Shown here in pieces: positions 1 to 7,506 of a stretch of DNA of 27,042 nucleotides. The notes beneath the pieces are model-generated. The model was not told the DNA's origin. It was given only the letters and a program-made list of their open reading frames with translations, and made no database searches. Position 1 is the stretch's first letter. Each line of letters begins with the position of its first letter. The stretch is from contig JAKITE010000025.1 of assembly GCA_021648225.1 (NCBI GenBank), positions 1-27,042 of the forward strand. Reading direction: 5' to 3'. The stretch comes from Paracoccaceae bacterium (lineage in GTDB: Bacteria; Pseudomonadota; Alphaproteobacteria; Rhodobacterales; Rhodobacteraceae). Position numbers and translations under genes: made by a program.

Positions 1-342
1 GTCGGCATCACGGTTGATGACGCGCCGTTTGTTGCCATTGATTTTGAAGTAAGCGGCAGTGGCGAGGGCCAGGAAATTACCTTTACCACCAATGTGGATG
101 ACACGGTTATTGCCAGCGCGAAAAAACCGTTTCGGGTTGAGATTGACCCTGCAACACATGCGCCCTCGCCCTATATTCTGGTGCGAAACAATCTAGAGGC
201 AAAAATTGACCGCAAAAGTTTTTACCGGCTGGTGGAAATTTGCACCCAGCGTGAAATCGACGGTGTTGGCTGGTTCGGGCTTTGGTCCTCGGGGCAGTTT
301 TTTCCGGTGATCCTGTCTTCGGAGCTTAACAAAACCACGTAA
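1..342 (+). CDS. DUF1285 family protein, C-terminal part (5' end outside window)
   Basis: The reading frame is open from base 1 to the TAA at 340-342, so this is the last 113 residues of a gene starting upstream. The segment YILVRNNLEAKIDRKSFYRL, followed by VEICTQ and ending in WFGLWSSGQFFPVIL, matches my memory of the conserved end of the DUF1285 family, a proteobacterial family of unknown function. There is no signal peptide or membrane segment in the visible part. The next gene starts about 150 bp downstream after its own likely promoter region, so it is probably a separate unit. The family call rests on pattern memory only; function is unknown. Confidence 0.65.
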   Translation, partial: VGITVDDAPFVAIDFEVSGSGEGQEITFTTNVDDTVIASAKKPFRVEIDPATHAPSPYILVRNNLEAKIDRKSFYRLVEICTQREIDGVGWFGLWSSGQFFPVILSSELNKTT

Positions 343-368
343 TAATTAGCGCGGTGCGCGCCTACAGT

Positions 369-419
369 ATTGTTATTTGACACCCGTATAATCTGTTAAT
401 ACTTAACCTGTTATTACTT
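369..419. promoter_or_regulatory. Triple TGTTAWT repeat upstream of the LytTR genes, candidate promoter/operator
   Basis: TGTTATT (371-377), TGTTAAT (394-400) and TGTTATT (409-415) lie in the same orientation. The last two sit inside a longer direct repeat, CTGTTAATACTT (393-404) and CTGTTATTACTT (408-419), offset by 15 bp. A perfect -35 hexamer TTGACA (377-382) stands 17 bp before TACTTA (400-405). LytTR proteins are known to bind short direct repeats containing a GTT core, so these are plausible sites for the regulators encoded just downstream. That link is inference. Confidence 0.4.
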
Positions 420-489
420 TTTCTTATTTTAATTTCTTAAAACACGTTGCCAACTTGGTGATGCTTTATATAATCAAAATTGCTAATAT

Positions 490-1398
490 GTGATTGGACT
501 AATTATTTTAACATCTGACCCAAATTCTTTTAGAAATTCATTTGCTTTGCCGCGAAAAATCCAAAGCATTGCGCTTCGTAATCTGGAATCGATTTATGCT
601 GAAACCATAGCTGCAAATGGGTTTTCGGTGCTGAATGCCTACAAAGCCAGTTGGTATTATCTTTTATACTTAAAACTATCCGCCGAATATGTATTTGTAA
701 CCGGTGGGATTTTCGCCGTATTGGCCAGCTATGGGGCGCTAAGCATAACCGTGGCAGATTTTGGCATCACGTCGATCATTTTTTGGCTGGCAATGGCACC
801 TGTTTCAATCATTGTTTCTGCCATTATCAATGTAAATCTACTGCCGCTTCATTTTCTCAGAGGCTGGAATATCTGGCTTTTGACCGGAATCGCCATTCTG
901 GTCTTTTCGCTTTCCATCAGTTTTTTGGGCCGCATGATCTGGGTTTATTCCGGGGGGGTTTCTGAAACCGCTTTCTTGAGGATTTTTATTTTTGTATTCG
1001 GTTTATACTTTTTGGCCCGGGTTTTCCTTTTACTGCTAAATGAATCAAAGCTGTGTTTTTTTGAATTCAAAAACCGCTGGCTGGCCCGTGATCTTGAATT
1101 GTCGATTCCGGTGCTGATCCGGGGTAAATTAATTTCGCTTATGGCCCAGGACCAGATGGTTCAAATCACCACGGATCGCGGTTATTATTTATTGCGCGAA
1201 AGCCTGACCAAAGCGATAGAGCGCATCCAGAATACCGACGGTCTAAAGGTGCATCGCTCCCATTGGGTGGCAAAACACGCCATGCGAAAGCTTGACCAGA
1301 AAAACGGCCGGAATCTGGTTGTTTTGTCCAATGGTCAACAAATTCCGGTATCGGAAAAAAAGATCGCGGACGTCAAGGGTTTCTTAAGCAAAATTTAG
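490..1398 (+). CDS. Membrane-anchored LytTR-domain DNA-binding regulator, paralog 1
   Basis: This 302-residue protein has two parts. Residues about 60-185 hold four hydrophobic segments, with strongly basic or polar stretches between them. Residues about 205-300 form a LytTR DNA-binding domain, recognised from LMAQDQMVQITTDRGYYLLR, then GLKVHRSHWVAK and the closing QQIPVSEKK. LytTR domains bind direct repeats with ten-stranded beta folds; alphaproteobacterial versions are often fused to membrane segments instead of a receiver domain. No receiver, kinase or sensor domain is visible. The start is a GTG directly after an in-frame TAA (484-486) and has no clear ribosome-binding site, so a later TTG (547) is possible. 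It is followed 31 bp later by a paralog with the same layout, almost certainly in one operon. Confidence 0.8.
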   Translation: MIGLIILTSDPNSFRNSFALPRKIQSIALRNLESIYAETIAANGFSVLNAYKASWYYLLYLKLSAEYVFVTGGIFAVLASYGALSITVADFGITSIIFWLAMAPVSIIVSAIINVNLLPLHFLRGWNIWLLTGIAILVFSLSISFLGRMIWVYSGGVSETAFLRIFIFVFGLYFLARVFLLLLNESKLCFFEFKNRWLARDLELSIPVLIRGKLISLMAQDQMVQITTDRGYYLLRESLTKAIERIQNTDGLKVHRSHWVAKHAMRKLDQKNGRNLVVLSNGQQIPVSEKKIADVKGFLSKI

Positions 1399-1429
1399 TT
1401 GGGTGGGCATCTTCAACAGGGCAACTTAA

Positions 1430-2344
1430 ATGCAAAAATACAACCTTAGAAAAATTGCCCGTCAATGCGTGTTGAGCTTAAAATCTGCACGGCTCAAAAT
1501 TGAACAAAAACAATCCGGATTTTTGCGAATAATCGAACAGTATTTTGACGATGCGCTTGGCAATGGCAGGTTTACTTTATCCGAAGCCTTCGCGGCCGGA
1601 ACCTATCTGTTTATTTTCAACCTATTAACCATTGAAACCATATTTGTGGCCATCATTGTATTTGTAACCTTTGTTTCATCCGGTGCTGCCGGTTTTTTTG
1701 CAGGCGAGCATTTCCTGCTTGTGTTTATATTCTGGGTTTCAACCCTGCTTATAATTTTTGCAGTGGTCTATGTAACCAACACCTTGTTTTTGCTGTTGCA
1801 TCTTATGCGCGGCGGCCAGCTATTTGCCATGCTGCTGTTTTCGGCTTTAATTGCATCGCTTTTGATCAGCTATCTCACGCCTCAGGTTTCTGCGCTATTT
1901 TTCAAAAGCTCGGGCGTCAGGTTTAGCCAGATGGCCTTGCCGACTTTGGCCATACTTTTAATCACCCAGGCTTTTCTGTTTGTGCAGCATAAAGACAAAT
2001 TGTGTTTTCAATCCTATTGCAACCGGATGCAGCGGGCGATCGTAAACACAATTATTGACCAAAAAACCGAAGGGGAAATATTGGTTTTAACCGCGCAGGA
2101 CCATTACGTTGAAATCACCAGCACAAACGGCAAAAAGCTGGTGCGCATGCGGATGCGCGAAGCCATCGCACAAATGCAAGACCAAGACGGGTTAAGCGTG
2201 CATCGGTCTTATTGGGTGGCAAAAGACGCCATTCAGTCCTTGCAAAAAAGTGAGGGCAAGCATTTTTTATTGCTGATCAACGGTGATGAAATTCCGGTTT
2301 CGCCGTCAAAACTCGCCGGAGTAAAAGAGGCACTGAACCTTTAA
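1430..2344 (+). CDS. Membrane-anchored LytTR-domain DNA-binding regulator, paralog 2
   Basis: This 304-residue protein has the same architecture as its upstream neighbour: a basic amphipathic N-terminus (residues 1-50), four membrane segments (about 55-190), and a C-terminal LytTR domain (about 210-304) with LTAQDHYVEITSTNGKKLVR, GLSVHRSYWVAK and DEIPVSPSK. The two proteins clearly align, including NG-F-L at the end of the N-terminal region and VHRS-WVA in the LytTR domain, but much of the membrane part differs, so the duplication is not recent. ATG follows AGGGCAAC with suitable spacing, 31 bp after the first gene. It ends 13 bp before the convergent rppH. The signal sensed is unknown; a membrane-embedded one-component regulator is the natural inference. 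Confidence 0.82.
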   Translation: MQKYNLRKIARQCVLSLKSARLKIEQKQSGFLRIIEQYFDDALGNGRFTLSEAFAAGTYLFIFNLLTIETIFVAIIVFVTFVSSGAAGFFAGEHFLLVFIFWVSTLLIIFAVVYVTNTLFLLLHLMRGGQLFAMLLFSALIASLLISYLTPQVSALFFKSSGVRFSQMALPTLAILLITQAFLFVQHKDKLCFQSYCNRMQRAIVNTIIDQKTEGEILVLTAQDHYVEITSTNGKKLVRMRMREAIAQMQDQDGLSVHRSYWVAKDAIQSLQKSEGKHFLLLINGDEIPVSPSKLAGVKEALNL

Positions 2345-2357
2345 GGCTTTTCCGGGG

Positions 2358-2843
2358 TCAGGTAAACATATCCCTGAATTCACGGATCACCTGCCGATAG
2401 GTATCGCGCTTGAAAGGCACGATATTTTCCAGCAGGTCTTCGGCGGGCATCCAGCACCAATGGCTGAATTCGGGATGTTTGGTGTTGATATTGATCTCGC
2501 TATCGTCACCGGTAAAGCGCAGCAAAAACCATTGTTGTTTCTGGCCGCGATACCGGCCTTTCCACAGCTTGCGCACCAGATGGTGGGGCAAATCATAGGG
2601 AATCCAATCGGCGCTTTGGGCCAGAATTTCAACCGATTCAGGCTTAATACCGGTTTCTTCTTGCAACTCGCGCAGCGCTGCATCCCGCGGGTCTTCGCCG
2701 TTTTCGACCCCGCCCTGGGGCATTTGCCAGGCATTGCCGGGGTTATCCAGCCGCTGACCGGCAAAGATAGCGCCAGCATTATTCAGTACCATCAGGCCAA
2801 CACAAGGCCGATAGGGCAGCGCAAGGATTTCATCTGTTGTCAC
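2358..2843 (-). CDS. rppH: RNA pyrophosphohydrolase RppH (Nudix hydrolase)
   Basis: RppH removes pyrophosphate from 5'-triphosphorylated RNA and so starts 5'-end-dependent decay by RNase E. The Nudix box is complete: GGVENGEDPRDAALRELQEE followed by TGI, fitting Gx5Ex7REUxEExGU at residues about 44-66. The N-terminal LPYRPCVGLMVLN and downstream GxxQQWFLLRF are typical of this family. The frame is open further upstream, but I start at a GTG (2841-2843) because AGGAGA precedes it by 5 nt and family members begin a few residues before LPYRPCVG; this gives 161 residues, the usual length. It is the last gene of the gpmI-envC-ctpA-rppH run, 54 bp after ctpA. Confidence 0.92.
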   Translation of the reverse strand: MTTDEILALPYRPCVGLMVLNNAGAIFAGQRLDNPGNAWQMPQGGVENGEDPRDAALRELQEETGIKPESVEILAQSADWIPYDLPHHLVRKLWKGRYRGQKQQWFLLRFTGDDSEININTKHPEFSHWCWMPAEDLLENIVPFKRDTYRQVIREFRDMFT

Positions 2844-2897
2844 GGGGTTCTCCTGCGGGTTGGCGGCCGGTATCAAACCCGCCGCCAACCGAATTTA

Positions 2898-4229
2898 TTA
2901 ACGCCCCGATAAGACCGTTAAACCGATGATCAAGTCAAGCCCGTAAGCCAGCTGATAATCATTGGCACGCAGTTTTGTCAGCTCCTCAAAGGCCAGACGT
3001 TCGGCTTCCAGCACGGCGCGCTGGTCCTCGGTCAGGCTGTCATTTGAAAGGGAGCCGCGCAGGTCTGCCTCGGTGCGCCGCGCCTGAATTTGCTCTTCGA
3101 CCTCTTCTTCGGTCTGCGCGGGGCGTTGTTCAACAATGATATCCGGTGCCACACCCAACAGCTGAATCGAACGCCCCGACGGGGTGTAATACCGCGCGGT
3201 TGTCAGGCGCATCGCCCCGTTGCTGCCCATGGGCATAATGGTCTGGACCGAACCTTTGCCAAAGCTTTTGGTGCCGACAATAATGCCGCGCTCATGGTCT
3301 TGCAAAGCACCGGCAACAATTTCCGATGCGGAGGCAGAACCGCCATTGATCAAGACAACTATGGGCAGGCCTTGGGTAATATCGCCCGGGGTTGCGTTTA
3401 CCCGGTTGCTGTTACGCGCATCGCGGCTGCGGGTGGAAACGATTTCGCCCTCGTTCAGAAACAGGTCCGAAACGCTGATGGCTTCGCTTAGCAACCCACC
3501 GGGGTTGTTGCGCATATCCAGCACAAACCCGTCAACATTTTCAATGCCGCCAAGGGCTTCGATTTCTGCGGTAATGCCGTCCACCAGATTTGTGGTGGTT
3601 TGTTCGTTAAAGGTGGTCACCCGCATGACAATGGTTTTACCTTCGGAGCGCACGCTTGCGGCGGTCAGTTTGATGATGTCACGCACAATCACCACGTCAA
3701 ACGGATCATCGGTTAATTCACGCACAATGGTGATGGTGATTTCCGAACCAACCGGCCCGCGCATCATATCCACGGCTTCGTTCAGGGTTAACCCGAGCGT
3801 AGGTTCACCATCGACATGGGTGATAAAATCCCCCGCCTCGACACCGGCCTCGTATGCAGGGGTGCCATCCATGGGCGAAACCACCAGAACCCAGCCGTCT
3901 TCTTGTGTTACCTCGATGCCCAGCCCGCCAAATTCGCCACGGGTGTCAAACTGCATTTCCTCAAATGCTTCGGGGGGTAAGTAACTGGAATGCGGGTCCA
4001 GCGAGGTCAACATGCCGTTGATCGCCGCCCTGATCAGTTCTTCGTCATCGACTTCTTCGACATAAGCCGACCGGATGCGTTCAAAAATATCGCCAAACAA
4101 GTCGAGTTGTTCATAGGTTGTTGTGGCACTGCTTTCGGTTTCTTGCGCCACCAGCGGTGCGGCAAATTGCGAAACGCCAATCACGCCTGCAAATGTGCCA
4201 CCAATGGCGGCCATCCAATATTTATTCAT
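2898..4229 (-). CDS. ctpA: Carboxy-terminal processing protease CtpA (S41 family), exported
   Basis: This 443-residue periplasmic serine protease cleaves C-terminal tails of envelope proteins. The N-terminus MNKYWMAAIGGTFAGVIGVS, ending in APLVAQE, looks like a Sec signal peptide. A PDZ domain follows (about 90-175; GGLGIEV, GTPAYEAGVEAGDFI). The peptidase S41 domain holds DMRNNPGGLL, the catalytic serine segment GSASASE (about residues 296-302) and the catalytic lysine in KSFGKGSVQ (about 322). The C-terminal 60 residues are charged and probably helical. The AAGGAAC ribosome-binding site overlaps the stop codon of the upstream envC-like gene, 12 bp away, suggesting coupling. In this operon type the protease probably acts on cell-wall factors, which is inference. 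Confidence 0.92.
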   Translation of the reverse strand: MNKYWMAAIGGTFAGVIGVSQFAAPLVAQETESSATTTYEQLDLFGDIFERIRSAYVEEVDDEELIRAAINGMLTSLDPHSSYLPPEAFEEMQFDTRGEFGGLGIEVTQEDGWVLVVSPMDGTPAYEAGVEAGDFITHVDGEPTLGLTLNEAVDMMRGPVGSEITITIVRELTDDPFDVVIVRDIIKLTAASVRSEGKTIVMRVTTFNEQTTTNLVDGITAEIEALGGIENVDGFVLDMRNNPGGLLSEAISVSDLFLNEGEIVSTRSRDARNSNRVNATPGDITQGLPIVVLINGGSASASEIVAGALQDHERGIIVGTKSFGKGSVQTIMPMGSNGAMRLTTARYYTPSGRSIQLLGVAPDIIVEQRPAQTEEEVEEQIQARRTEADLRGSLSNDSLTEDQRAVLEAERLAFEELTKLRANDYQLAYGLDLIIGLTVLSGR

Positions 4230-4241
4230 AAATCCGGTTCC

Positions 4242-5369
4242 TTATTCGGCAATGCCGGTAAACCACATAAGCGGGTCTTCCGGTTTTCCATCTACTCTAA
4301 GCTCTATATACAGGGTTTCAAACGAATTCACAGTTGCGTCGGATGACATTTCGATCAAAAATTCATCAGCGGCAGGAACCTGCCCTTTTAACAGGCCAAT
4401 TGCATCACCTGCGGCCAGCACTTCGCCCTCGACCACGTAAATTTGCCCGAATCCGGCCAGAATTTGCAAATATCCGGCGGCGGGCTCCAGAATAACCATG
4501 TTTCCATAATTCAGAAAGTCACCGGCAAAGCGGACATTGGCCGCATTCGGGGCCGAAACCAGCGATAATGCCGGTGCCTGAATTGAAATTCCGGGCTGAA
4601 TTTGACCGCCATCATTGCGCTCGCCAAACTTTGACACCAGCAATCCGGTAACCGGCGCGGGCAAGCTGCCTTTCAGGCTGGCAAATCCGGCGGGGGCTTG
4701 GGCTGCCTGATTGATCGGCAATTTGCCGATTTCACCAGCCAGAAAATTCAGATCATCAGCGGCTTGCAGCAACATATCCAGCTGCCCTGCATCCGATAAT
4801 AAATCTGCGGGGGCTTGGCGGCGCTCTGCCTCGGCTGCGTTCAATTCAACCCGTGCCAGCTGCAAATCCGCCAGTGCCGAGCGCAGGTTTGTTTCCACCG
4901 CTTTATGCAATTGATTAAAACCCACCAGCGCCATCATATCGCGCTGCAAAACTGCCGCCTGATTTTCAAGTTCCGGTGTAATGGCAACAATAATCATCGC
5001 AGCACGCGCCGCCGCTGCGGCGCCTTCGGGATGTAACATCGCCAAAGGAGAGCTGGAATGTTCAATGGTTTGCAACGCAGACAAAAGCCCAGCCAGATCA
5101 GCGGCTTTGCTGGCAAAATCCTCGCGCACACTGTTTTCTTGCGCGGTGGAGCTACGCAAGGCCACCCGCAATGCCGTTAACCCGTCTTCCAGACTGCGAA
5201 TGGCCCGCGCCAAAGATTGCGCACGGTTGGTGGCGTTTCGGGCCTCGATCAATAATACGGTGGCAGTTTCTATTTCGGCGGCAGCAACCCTGACAATCTC
5301 TGCGGGATCACTTTCAGCCCGCGCCAGTGGCGCAAAGCCCACCGCGAAAACAAGGGCCAGCCAGCGCAT
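4242..5369 (-). CDS. EnvC-like murein hydrolase activator, coiled coil plus degenerate LytM domain
   Basis: This 375-residue exported protein starts with a signal peptide (MRWLALVFAVGFAPLARAES). Residues about 25-205 are rich in Ala, Glu, Leu and Arg with heptad character, fitting a coiled coil. Residues about 240-370 resemble an M23/LytM domain: VSKFGERNDGGQIQPGISIQ and later NYGNMVILEPAAGYLQILAG. The zinc-ligand histidines expected in an active M23 peptidase are absent (QPGIS where active enzymes carry HxGxD-like residues), as in EnvC, which activates amidases instead of cutting peptidoglycan. Its ATG overlaps the gpmI stop by one base (TAATG) and ctpA follows 12 bp later, an arrangement I recall as conserved in alphaproteobacteria. 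It likely promotes daughter-cell separation. Confidence 0.85.
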   Translation of the reverse strand: MRWLALVFAVGFAPLARAESDPAEIVRVAAAEIETATVLLIEARNATNRAQSLARAIRSLEDGLTALRVALRSSTAQENSVREDFASKAADLAGLLSALQTIEHSSSPLAMLHPEGAAAAARAAMIIVAITPELENQAAVLQRDMMALVGFNQLHKAVETNLRSALADLQLARVELNAAEAERRQAPADLLSDAGQLDMLLQAADDLNFLAGEIGKLPINQAAQAPAGFASLKGSLPAPVTGLLVSKFGERNDGGQIQPGISIQAPALSLVSAPNAANVRFAGDFLNYGNMVILEPAAGYLQILAGFGQIYVVEGEVLAAGDAIGLLKGQVPAADEFLIEMSSDATVNSFETLYIELRVDGKPEDPLMWFTGIAE

Positions 5370-6892
5370 TATTTATCGATCAATGACAGGCCGGTCATTT
5401 CTTTTGGTTGGGGTAATTGCATCAGTTCCAGCAAGGTCGGCGCCAGATCAGCCAGCCGCCCGCCATGGCGGATTTTTGCGCCGCGCGGCCCGCCAAACAA
5501 GATCACTGGCACGGGGCTAAGGGTATGGGCGGTGTGCGGGCCGCCAGTTTCGGGGTCTACCATTACCTCGCAATTGCCGTGATCGGCGGTTAATATCATC
5601 GCCCCACCAACGGATTCCAGCGCCTCCAGCACCTGTGCAATACCGGCATCTACGGCCTCGCAGGCTTTGATCGCGGCAGCCAAATCGCCGGTATGGCCGA
5701 CCATATCGGGGTTGGCATAGTTTACGATAATCAGGTCATGTTCTTGCGATTTGATAGCTTTGACAAAATGTTCGGTCACCTCGGCGGCCGACATTTCCGG
5801 CTGCATATCATAGGTTTTAACCTTTGGGCTGGGGGCCACATAGCGGGCCTCGCCCATTTCCGGATTTTCCTCGCCACCATTCATGAAAAACGTCACATGC
5901 GGGTATTTTTCGGTTTCAGCCAGCCGAAACTGGGTTTTGCCATGGGTTGCCACCCAATGGCCAAGGGTATTTTTGATGGGGGTCGAAGGATAGATCACCT
6001 CCATATATTTATTGTGCTTGTCGGAATATTCCACCAACCCGCAAAGGCTGGCAAATTCTGGCTGCGCAGCGGCAAACCCGTCAAAATCCGGCGCGGCCAA
6101 GGCAGCCAATATTTCGCGCGCACGATCGGCGCGAAAATTCATGAATAATAATCCGTCACCGGTTTTGATGCCGGAATAATCGCCGATTACCGCAGGGCTG
6201 ATAAATTCGTCGGTTTCACCAGCAGCATAGGCGGTTTTAATTCCATCCAAGGCGGTATCCGCCGCATTTCCCTTGGCACTAACCATCAAATCAAAGGCTT
6301 GTTGCACCCTTTCCCAACGGTTATCCCGATCCATCGCGAAAAACCGGCCGCAAATTGTGGCAATTGTTGCACCATCAGGCAAGGCTGCCTCGAATTCAGA
6401 AATCTGCCCGAGCGCCGATTTAGGGGCAACATCGCGGCCGTCCAGAAATGCATGCACCACAACACGAATACCCGCCGCCGCAATCACCTGCGCCGCCCGC
6501 GCGATGTGATTCTGGTGGGAATGCACCCCGCCATTTGAGACCAACCCCGCCAGATGCGCCACCCCGCCGCTGGTTTCCAGATCGGAGATAAACCGCTGCA
6601 AGGCGGCGTTGCTGTCAAAGCTGCGATCTTCCAAAGCATTGTTAATCTTGGGCAAATCCATCCATACCACCCGCCCGGCGCCAATATTGGTATGCCCGAC
6701 CTCGGAATTGCCCATCTGCCCTTCGGGCAAGCCAACATCCACCCCGTGCGCTTTCAACGTTGCATTCGGGTAATCCGCCATCAGCCGATCAAACGCAGGC
6801 GTATGCGCCAAGGCAACCGCATTATTTTGCCGCGTAGGGATCAGCCCCCAGCCATCCAGAATACATAAAACAACAGGTTTTGGCGCGGTCAT
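5369..6892 (-). CDS. gpmI: 2,3-bisphosphoglycerate-independent phosphoglycerate mutase
   Basis: This 507-residue enzyme interconverts 3- and 2-phosphoglycerate in glycolysis and gluconeogenesis and needs two divalent metal ions, usually manganese. Visible signatures are VVLCILDGWGL at the N-terminus (first metal aspartate), GQMGNSEVGHTNIGAGR with the phospho-acceptor serine near residue 63, HAFLDGRDVAPKSA near residue 150, and ILTADHGNCE near residue 437. The length is typical of the family. ATG is preceded by AAAGGAATGTT. It is the first gene of the block leading to rppH and has a recognisable promoter 30-60 bp upstream. Confidence 0.95.
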   Translation of the reverse strand: MTAPKPVVLCILDGWGLIPTRQNNAVALAHTPAFDRLMADYPNATLKAHGVDVGLPEGQMGNSEVGHTNIGAGRVVWMDLPKINNALEDRSFDSNAALQRFISDLETSGGVAHLAGLVSNGGVHSHQNHIARAAQVIAAAGIRVVVHAFLDGRDVAPKSALGQISEFEAALPDGATIATICGRFFAMDRDNRWERVQQAFDLMVSAKGNAADTALDGIKTAYAAGETDEFISPAVIGDYSGIKTGDGLLFMNFRADRAREILAALAAPDFDGFAAAQPEFASLCGLVEYSDKHNKYMEVIYPSTPIKNTLGHWVATHGKTQFRLAETEKYPHVTFFMNGGEENPEMGEARYVAPSPKVKTYDMQPEMSAAEVTEHFVKAIKSQEHDLIIVNYANPDMVGHTGDLAAAIKACEAVDAGIAQVLEALESVGGAMILTADHGNCEVMVDPETGGPHTAHTLSPVPVILFGGPRGAKIRHGGRLADLAPTLLELMQLPQPKEMTGLSLIDK

Positions 6893-6919
6893 AACATTCC
6901 TTTAATGCGGTACCAAGAA

Positions 6920-6948
6920 GATATAACAATGCCGCGCAACTACGACAA
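6920..6948 (-). promoter_or_regulatory. Candidate sigma-70 promoter for the gpmI-envC-ctpA-rppH unit
   Basis: On the minus strand TTGTCG (6943-6948) and TATATC (6920-6925) are separated by exactly 17 bp, ending 27 bp before the gpmI ATG. The -35 follows the TTGnCn pattern common in alphaproteobacteria. Confidence 0.55.
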
Positions 6949-7203
6949 CCGTAGCCAGCTTCTTTGTTGCAAAAATACTCGCAGGGTGAATGTGCTTGAT
7001 CTGCCCCGCCCCTGGACCATCTTGGTCTAGATTTTCCGGAAGCAGAATAATGACAACCAAAGCGAATACACCTTGGCTCAGCCGTAAAAACCTGTTTTGA
7101 AATACAGGACCACTTCAGCCACCGGTTTTTTCATGAGGAAACGCACGGAACTATAACGCAAAATAACCCGGAAATTTTTTGGCCATGGCAAGATTGATAT
7201 AAA
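6949..7203. other. Non-coding stretch between gpmI and the DUF3781 gene
   Basis: Apart from the gpmI promoter this divergent intergenic region (311 bp in all) holds no convincing gene. A short inverted repeat CCTGT (7091-7095) / ACAGG (7104-7108) could be an operator. A weak plus-strand promoter, TTTCAT (7129-7134) with TATAAC (7152-7157), could serve the downstream gene. I see no RNA-gene fold. Confidence 0.4.
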
Positions 7204-7506
7204 ATGCACAGACAAAACCCAATCACGGAAGATACCAGAGAATATATCGCCAACAACTTCAAAAACACCGAAATGGGCTTGGTGCGAATAGCAAAAAATC
7301 TGGGCCTACAGGGCATGCACGACAGCGAAATTGTCCAACATTGCCGTAAAATAATCCTGTCTACGCCGATTTCAAAAATCGAGGTCCGTGGCAAAAATTA
7401 TTACTTTTACGCGCAGCAATATTCGGCGGTGTTGACCATCAACAGATCAAGCTTGGGTATCATTACAGCAAAGGACATGCCCCGTAAAAGCGGGCCAAAG
7501 CATTAG
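7204..7506 (+). CDS. DUF3781 family small protein
   Basis: This 100-residue soluble protein matches my memory of DUF3781: an N-terminal helix ending NTEMGLVRIAKNLGL, then DSEIVQHCRKIIL, then VRGKNYYFYAQQYSAVLTIN and finally LGIITAKD. The family, mostly seen in Firmicutes, is short, intracellular and of unknown function; its pattern of a charged RGKN hairpin followed by a short beta strand and ITAxK is clearly visible here. The ATG has only a weak ribosome-binding site. Its TAG overlaps the TAA of convergent thrS by two bases, so the two transcripts must overlap at their 3' ends. The patchy taxonomic spread I recall suggests horizontal transfer, which is inference. Confidence 0.7.
   Translation: MHRQNPITEDTREYIANNFKNTEMGLVRIAKNLGLQGMHDSEIVQHCRKIILSTPISKIEVRGKNYYFYAQQYSAVLTINRSSLGIITAKDMPRKSGPKH

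Noticed and set aside
377..392. Perfect TTGACA and perfect TATAAT close together
   Set aside because: Only four bases separate them, so they cannot form one promoter; TTGACA was instead paired with TACTTA at 17 bp.
2460..2912. Plus-strand open frame opposite rppH
   Set aside because: It is the antisense shadow of a clear Nudix gene; no family resemblance or ribosome-binding site.
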